From NCBI RefSeq assembly GCF_014873765.1, contig NZ_JADBGG010000007.1, forward strand, positions 84,817 through 148,816: DNA of 64,000 nucleotides, read 5' to 3'. Under the pieces are notes generated by a model, which was not told where the DNA came from, made no database searches, and was given only the letters and a program-made list of their open reading frames with translations. This DNA is from Desulfomicrobium macestii (lineage in GTDB: Bacteria; Desulfobacterota; Desulfovibrionia; Desulfovibrionales; Desulfomicrobiaceae). Shown piece after piece: positions 63,571-64,000 of the stretch. A program made the translations under genes and the position numbers. Positions within the stretch are counted from its first letter, which is position 1. Every line of letters begins with the position of its first letter.

Positions 63571-64000
63571 TTACAATCCTCCACCTCGCACCTTGATAGT
63601 TAACCCATCTGTTTTAGTAGTAATTTTCCAAGCCTCATTGGCTATTTCTTGCGGAGTAGCCGGGATTGTCCGTATTGGAACAGCAGCTTCTTGAAAAGCT
63701 TTTAAACGTCGATTGTCCAAAGAGTATATTTTCCCATCTTTCTCAAAGACTCGGATTGGAGGTATGTCATCAGCCGTAACTTTTCCATTTTTTAAATCAT
63801 CAACAAGGGATTGCAATGTTCGCTTATCTTGAAAAGAATGCTTGACACTATCCTGAGTGAATCTGATGCTTTTTGGGTCCGCTAAGTTCTTTGAAGCAAC
63901 CCCGACCGCCTCATCCCCAAACTTCCCAACAATCTTCGCACCCAACCCCGCGAGTCCGAATTTTTCGACAGCGCTTACAATCTTGATGGCCACCACATTG
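63571..64000 (-). CDS. ParB-like polymorphic toxin C-terminus (5' part beyond window)
   Basis: The minus-strand reading is open to the edge, so only the last 143 residues are seen. The final about 95 resemble a ParB-type toxin domain: SIRFTQDSVKHSFQDKRTLQSL, then IPPIRVFEKDGKIYSLDNRRLKAFQEA with a DNRR motif, and IRVRGGGL-like end (TIKVRGGGL). Such domains occur at the C-terminus of Rhs, hemagglutinin and other polymorphic toxins. The N-terminal part probably carries a secretion or repeat region. Next to PAAR and a putative immunity gene, a T6SS effector is likely. The GTG at 63996 is not a convincing start. Confidence 0.6.
   Translation of the reverse strand, partial: NVVAIKIVSAVEKFGLAGLGAKIVGKFGDEAVGVASKNLADPKSIRFTQDSVKHSFQDKRTLQSLVDDLKNGKVTADDIPPIRVFEKDGKIYSLDNRRLKAFQEAAVPIRTIPATPQEIANEAWKITTKTDGLTIKVRGGGL

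Overview
The window reads as a chromosome segment of a GC-rich, Gram-negative, anaerobic deltaproteobacterium, most likely a sulfate reducer of the Desulfovibrionales (Desulfomicrobium-like). The grounds are rubrerythrin, an atypical C-x4-C rubredoxin, a UGA-coded selenoprotein, paired b and b' ATP synthase subunits, and a cell envelope with lipoproteins and type VI secretion. The genus is an inference from gene content, not from a database match.

Positions 1-8605 (minus strand) hold the front of the ATP synthase operon (b', b, delta, partial alpha) and the rod-shape operon mreB-mreC-mreD-mrdA-rodA. From 8796 to 32526 lie mostly housekeeping genes: radical SAM protein, DNA alkyltransferase, PilZ protein, DEAD-box helicase, HemW, QueH, RNase E/G, TrmI, a phenylacetate-CoA ligase-like enzyme, a ChaN-PDZ lipoprotein, MutM, MinCDE, a thioesterase, a periplasmic isochorismatase-like protein, a PAS sensor, an old-yellow-enzyme relative, a TrpF-like protein, a CDP-alcohol phosphatidyltransferase, a metal efflux pump with its MarR regulator, an acyltransferase, asparaginase and TruC. 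From 32722 to 39774 come oxygen and stress genes (type 2 rubredoxin, two small heat-shock proteins, rubrerythrin under a Fur-like box), aspartase, a SelW-like selenoprotein read through an in-frame UGA, a quinone reductase-like flavoprotein and a LigB-type dioxygenase.

Positions 39823-61306 form a 16-gene minus-strand type VI secretion (T6SS) operon: tssA-B-C-E-F-G-H, a sigma-54 activator, an FHA protein, tssJ-K-L-M, a lytic transglycosylase, a PP2C phosphatase and a Ser/Thr kinase. A 726-base AT-rich region separates it from divergent hcp and PAAR genes. In front of hcp sits a near-consensus sigma-54 promoter (GG-N10-GC) and, upstream of that, two nearly identical 15-bp sites 73 bp apart, about seven helical turns. 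Together with the activator gene inside the operon this makes a self-contained regulatory circuit. No vgrG is present in the window. At the right edge a ParB-like toxin C-terminus and a small immunity-like protein lie next to PAAR, suggesting an effector-immunity module that continues outside the window.

The observations most worth a second look are the SelW-like selenoprotein, the sigma-54 circuit with phased enhancer-like sites, the toxin-immunity pair at the edge, and several enzyme-family members that lack their canonical catalytic residues (TrpF-like, isochorismatase-like, PlsC-like, T6SS kinase).
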